From the NCBI RefSeq assembly GCF_905475345.1, contig NC_066595.1, positions 4,427,501 to 4,491,500 on the forward strand: 64,000 nt of DNA. Direction: 5' to 3'. Shown here one piece after another: positions 59,336-64,000 of the stretch (its first letter is position 1; each line of letters opens with the position of its first letter). Position numbers and translations under genes: made by a program. A model generated the notes under the pieces. That model saw only the letters and a program-made list of their open reading frames with translations, searched no databases and was not told where the DNA came from. Source of the stretch: Vespula vulgaris. Its lineage: Eukaryota > Arthropoda > Insecta > Hymenoptera > Vespidae.

Positions 59336-62300
59336 CTACTTAATATAAAGACGAATATTAATCAATGATTCGGAGAAGATATCTTTTATCTTTTTTTTTT
59401 TTATTAATAAAATCACCTCCACACCACTGTTAGCATCGATGACGGTTTGAAATTTCCAAAAAGGTGAATCCAAACGTTGATCGACGACTTGCTTCGAATT
59501 ACGTTTTGTTCTTATTATATCGGATTTTTGTATTTTAATGTTCGAAGATTTTGTTCGAATTAAATCGTTTCTGTTTTTTGTCTTTGCCTCTAATACCTTG
59601 AAGATATATTAACACAATATTTTTTATATACTTTTATCATTAATAATTAATTTGTATACCTACCAAAGACCATTCAGTCTCAGCTAATGGCCAACTATCA
59701 TGAAGAACGAATACCTCGATGTAATAAGTAGTACGGGAATTTTCCATGTTTACGTTTTCTTTTTCTAACTTCAAATATACAACCGGAACACACAGGACAA
59801 ATCCACCCTCAATTTCTAATAAAACATTATCTTTCTGATCGATAATTCTTAATTTCATTTGGACCAATTTGAATGAAGTCGTCAATTTAAACGACAACAG
59901 GCTATCACGAACGATATTGACGATCCACTTGGAAATTAAATTCGTCGAATTAGGTATATAAATGTTAGACGTTTCTTCAATGATTAAAACTGGTATCTTC
60001 GTGTTCAACGAAATGGGTTCCTTGTCAGCTAATTGATAAAACATTGGTTGTCCCTTCATTGTAATAAAATAAAGTATCCATTCCGTGTCTTCTGATCTTT
60101 GATTATTATCGTAGCCGTAAGCGAAGAGCGTGTAACCGACTGTCGTATGCCGATAATTAGATGGAGCAACGTTGTTAATGACTCTCCACATTTCTCGACC
60201 GGTTTCGTTGTTGTATAATCGCAAATTGTAACTCGTTAAGTTTGTAAAAAGTTGTATCGTGCCAAAGATCGTTTCGTTTTCCTGAGCATTCACGATTAGT
60301 CTCGTTATTGGAATCCATTGATCTGGTTTAACGTTCAACAAAGTACCTTTGCATTCTTGTATCTGGAACAAAGTAGAAGATAGTGAAACATATATTTTCG
60401 TTTTCTTTCTCTTTTTTATGTAAATCCATTGAAATTACTTGTAACACGTATTGAAAGTCCTTGGAGCAAGGATAAGCCTCGTTAAAGTTTTTGTTTCTTT
60501 GAATGACGTTTCTCAACAAAATAGACGCTAATGACTCGCTCTTAGAATGATCGAAAAGTTCAACGATCATCAAGAGATTCGTTAAGATCTTTGAGTGATC
60601 CTTGTGATTGGAATTGTGTCGCCGTTTATACTGCTTAACCATCACCGCCTTAAAAAAAGCTTGGATGATGGTAGCTGCTTGATCGTAATTGATCCAAATC
60701 ATTTCGCAGATCGATTCGTTCGAATCGTTTTCTATTGACGTGGACTTTCCATTCTCTTGAAAAACACGTAAGATCGACGGAGTTTTGCTATGTTCTAAAC
60801 CGATTCTAGGATTTAGAAAAAAGACTTTCAAGGAAAATAAAATTTCGCGAAGCTGTTCCGAAGGGAAGATCTTTTTGATCGAGTTAAATAACTCTTCTAT
60901 AAAGTAGTCATGTATTTGTTTAAACGTAGCTCTGTCTTTTTTTTTCGAAACGTTCGTTAAATCTGGCATATAACTATGATAAAATGCCTTCAAATTCAAA
61001 GAATAATCTTTGCTACCGAAACTGAAAAACGCTTTAGCTAGGGAATTGCTAATGTGTTTAACTAAGACATCGGTTCTCGCCGATTCCGTACTCATTAACG
61101 GTTGTATTGTAAGACGATCACCAACGTAAAAAATTGTGTCAGATAAAATCGATATGAAACAACGTGACTCCGAACGGCAATAAATACGCAAAAGATGTCT
61201 TCCTGGTTCTAACTCCAGCACACTCGACTTGGTGCCAGACGTTGAAATTGATATAAGTGCTCTTGATTCGGTAGGCCTGAAGAACCAACTGTGTCTTTCT
61301 ACGACGAGATAACTTCTATCTTCAGATAATGATCTTATCAATACCGAATCACTGGCCTCTTCTCCCTTTGAAACAATATTCAAAGGTAATCGTTCTTCCA
61401 TGGTACTAAAATTTATTAACAAAAACTTCTCCTCGACTGAATCGCAAAAGAAATACAACGGCTCGTTTCTCGATGATTTCATGGTTCTAGGCCAGGCATA
61501 AGTATCCATAAATTCTACCGAATCATCATGAACCATGTCCGACGGTACACTCTTTCTGCTACCTTTCCTACTATCTTTTTTCTGTTTCTTCGGTAGCAAA
61601 ATTATGTTCTTTTGATCATCCAGCAGAAAGGAATCTGACATTCTTAAAGTATATCCAAAATATTCAGGCTTGTAAAAGAGATGAACTACATTCACGTACG
61701 ATGCCATTTTATTAAAATCGCACCAAAAGCTAATTTCATCGATCGTTTCTTCCTTTTCTTTTTTCTCAGGAGATAATACTTCCTGATTTTTTGTTGTTTC
61801 TTCTAAAAATTCGTTGATAAAGGAATTTAGATTTTTCCTCAGAAAAACACCTTCCTTGCATTCTCTCAATGAACTGACGATTTTTAAATAACGAATAGGA
61901 ACAAAGTATTCCACTGGATCAAGCAAACCTCGATCGATCGCCCAATTTATCCATCGATATTCTTTCCATTTTGGTAAAGGTTCTTTTATCTATGTAATAG
62001 AAAAACGTCGATACATTTCTAACAGCTTTGTCTCTCTCTCTCTCTTTCTCTTTCTCTCTCTATCTATCTATCTATCTATCGAAACAAAAAGTATATCGTA
62101 GAGAAATAATTTACGTCTTTAGGATCCAATGGAAGATCACGCGATTGAACGACATGAACCAAATGGCTCCAGCAAGGCGACAAACCGGGCACTGTCTCGG
62201 GCGTGACCTCTTTCATATCTTCCAAATCGAGAAACAGCGTGATAGGTCGAGGTTTATCAGGAAGTTGCAACCCTTTAACGCCTCTTTGATTTCTTTTCCC

Positions 62301-64000
62301 TTTTTTTCTTGACTTTTTCTCGTCTTCTTCAACTAGACAAAAAATATGGATATGTTTTGAAAGGGTGAATAATCGCGTTTGATCATTATTGAAAATTCTT
62401 TTTTCTTTTTTTTTTCTTGTCTTTTCTTTTTATTTTTTTTATTTTTTTTTTATTTTTTTATTTTTTTAATAATAAGATCTATCAATCGAAATACCGTGCT
62501 TCGAGACAACCATTTGTTTATCCTATAAAATTCGTTGATGATGATGAAAACAAAACCAACCAAGCGTTACGTTCTCCGAGTTAGTTCCTTCCTGCTTCCA
62601 TTCGAAGTGTTCCGCATATTTCACTAAGAACTCCCACTTGTCTCGAGGAGAAAGATGAACGACATTCAAAGACAAACAGATCCATCCTGTCAAAACCAAA
62701 TGGAATGTGTGAACAAAAAAATACATATACACATAAACACACATATATATATGTTCTTGTCGTAGTTTTTCTTTTACAAAAAAAAAAGATGAATATTTTT
62801 TATTTAGCTAAAGATTAAATGGAGACAACAAAAAAAGCGTTGTTAACGAAATACGATTATTTGTATACAATTATATGTAGATTTTAATTTTATTAAAAAA
62901 TTTTTAATCTTATTAAAAAAACGAATTAAAGAACCTTGACGTTCTATATTATTTATTATATTATATATTTAAAAATATTAATTACAAATCAAATGTTTCT
63001 TTTTTACGTACCAGTGAAACAAGAAACCGGATTAAAATCCACGATTTCTCTTCGGTGAGACCATGTTAATGATGCGATTTTCAATAAAGCTTTTGCCAAA
63101 AGTAGAGGCCATAATTCAAAACCATTACCTGTAGTCGGTAAAAGAGGATTACCGTCTTTATCGACGGGTATAAAATCATCTACTACTATTCGACGCCAGC
63201 ATCCAAGAAAGTAAAGACGTACGATATATTTTCCTAATGAAATATTATATCTGTTATAAGTTATAAATAATAATCAGATAGAGTAAATGTTTGCAATTGG
63301 TATTTACCATTTGGATTAAAAATAGGTCGATGAGACACACCATGGCCAGCTTTGTTATTCGAATACACGTGCATCCAACCCTGCCATTTTTCTTTTCGCC
63401 CATTCCAAATAAAATTATTCGATTCCCCGCTCACTTCTAAACCATTTTGCCCACAGTATTGAAGATTAATCAAGCTCGAAATAAACCATCTGATAAACTA
63501 AATTATATTCGTATTTATCATTAAACTCGATTGTAAAAATGGTGTAACCATTTTGAAAAACATTTTTTTTCCATATTTTTTTGTTTATAAAAAGTCGATA
63601 AATTTCAACCTACTTCACTGTGCAACAGATGTTTATTCCTTTTTATTAAGTCAGGATATTCTTTAGTAATTGTATAAACAGTTAACGGTTCCTAAAGTTA
63701 TACATATTTGTTGTAAATTTAAAAATGTTAATTATCATTCGATAATTTAATATACCGTTAAATCCTTTAAAAAATGTGGACGAATCCACTCATATGGTTC
63801 CAAAGATAGAGGCATCGGAGTTAATTCCGTATCGAGAAATAATCCATCCTCTCCATCTAAATTATTAATTAATTAATTTAATCATGACATTCTATTTTAA
63901 TAAACTAATAGGTTAGAAATATATTATAATGATTACTTTGTGGTATAGACCATTTTTCGTTATTTAATTCCGTGTCTTTCCACTCTGTCCAAGGTATAAT
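58703..64000 (-). CDS. Adgb: androglobin, 5' end beyond the window
   Basis: Exons in transcript order: 64000-63937 (partial), 63856-63756, 63691-63614, 63497-63308, 63233-63012, 62686-62561, 62332-62115, 61989-60439, 60362-59664, 59596-59417, 59335-58703. The phases close to 1,353 residues and a TAA stop; human androglobin is about 1,670. The visible start (PWTEWKDTELNNEKW) matches the vertebrate WPEWSEADINSEKW region, so little is missing. Order: calpain-like domain (VRLYFLGCWRRIVVDDFIP, then NGFELWPLLLAKALLKI), a middle region, a circularly permuted globin domain with an IQ calmodulin-binding motif (TIIQAFFKAVMVKQYKRR) between its two parts, then a beta-rich region and a charged helical C-terminus. 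In mammals androglobin is a testis- and cilia-associated cytoplasmic protein. No signal peptide or membrane segment is seen. Donor choice at 62,561 rests on phase agreement. Confidence 0.9.
60439..61080 (-). other. Adgb: androglobin permuted globin domain with IQ motif
   Basis: Right-hand part of the large exon 61989-60439. From about RTDVLVKHISNSLAKAFF the sequence is helical (NLKAFYHSYMPDL, FKQIHDYFIEELFNSIKK, LREILFSLKVFFLNPRI), as expected for globin helices C-H. The IQ motif follows at about 60,619-60,672, then helices (SKILTNLLMIVELFDH) that would be A-B. The His in KQIHDYF is spaced as a proximal haem ligand (F8) would be. Helix assignment is inference. Confidence 0.65.
62115..63497 (-). 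other. Adgb: androglobin calpain-like domain
   Basis: Exons from 63497-63308 to 62332-62115. FIRWFISSLINLQYCG lies where calpains place the catalytic-cysteine helix. It is followed by the GKYIVRLYFLGCWRRI strand pair, the VDDFIPVDKDGNPLLP loop, a conserved FELWPLLLAKAL helix and a HLVHVVQSRDLPLDP strand. The canonical QGxxGDCWFL cysteine motif is absent, so protease activity is unlikely. Confidence 0.8.

Overview
The window reads as arthropod nuclear DNA, most likely from a hymenopteran (bee, wasp or ant). It is AT-rich, intron-bearing and densely sown with GA/CT, AT and triplet microsatellites. It carries a group B SOX gene, an intact fibrillin (a gene I recall as missing from Drosophila) and an androglobin. 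No prokaryotic genes, CRISPR arrays, rRNA or convincing tRNA genes were seen. The species cannot be named from this sequence alone.

Layout: (1) 1-24,407 holds no protein-coding gene that I can support. Long purine/pyrimidine microsatellites alternate with unique islands that look regulatory, including a CATTGT motif cluster, a homeodomain-site cluster, a nested palindrome cluster and a promoter-like block. (2) 24,408-25,397 (-) is an intronless SoxB transcription factor gene. (3) 25,398-32,633 is intergenic, with more microsatellites, two short related inverted-repeat elements and one CTCF-like site. (4) 32,634-34,345 (+) is a seven-exon galactose-mutarotase family gene whose expected catalytic residues are replaced. 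(5) 35,521-53,161 (-) is a complete fibrillin gene. I traced 40 coding exons whose reading phases close exactly to 2,879 codons plus stop. The first intron is about 4.8 kb. (6) 53,162-58,702 is intergenic and repeat-rich. (7) 58,703-64,000 (-) is androglobin, missing only its 5' end beyond the right edge; 11 exons or part-exons give 1,353 residues.

These genes do not form a pathway. Fibrillin is an extracellular matrix and growth-factor scaffold, androglobin a large cytoplasmic calpain-like/globin chimera, the mutarotase-like protein probably a sugar-binding pseudoenzyme, and SoxB a developmental regulator. The large empty flank of the SoxB gene is typical of developmental regulators with long-range enhancers. 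The mutarotase-like and fibrillin genes are convergent, about 1.2 kb apart; fibrillin and androglobin lie in tandem on the minus strand.

The points most worth following are the loss of active-site residues in the mutarotase-like protein, the conserved furin site and C-terminal propeptide of the fibrillin (the region called asprosin in mammals), the position of the only RGD I noticed in it, and the structured non-coding islands left of SoxB. All exon borders are read by eye from GT/AG signals and phase agreement, without transcript evidence.
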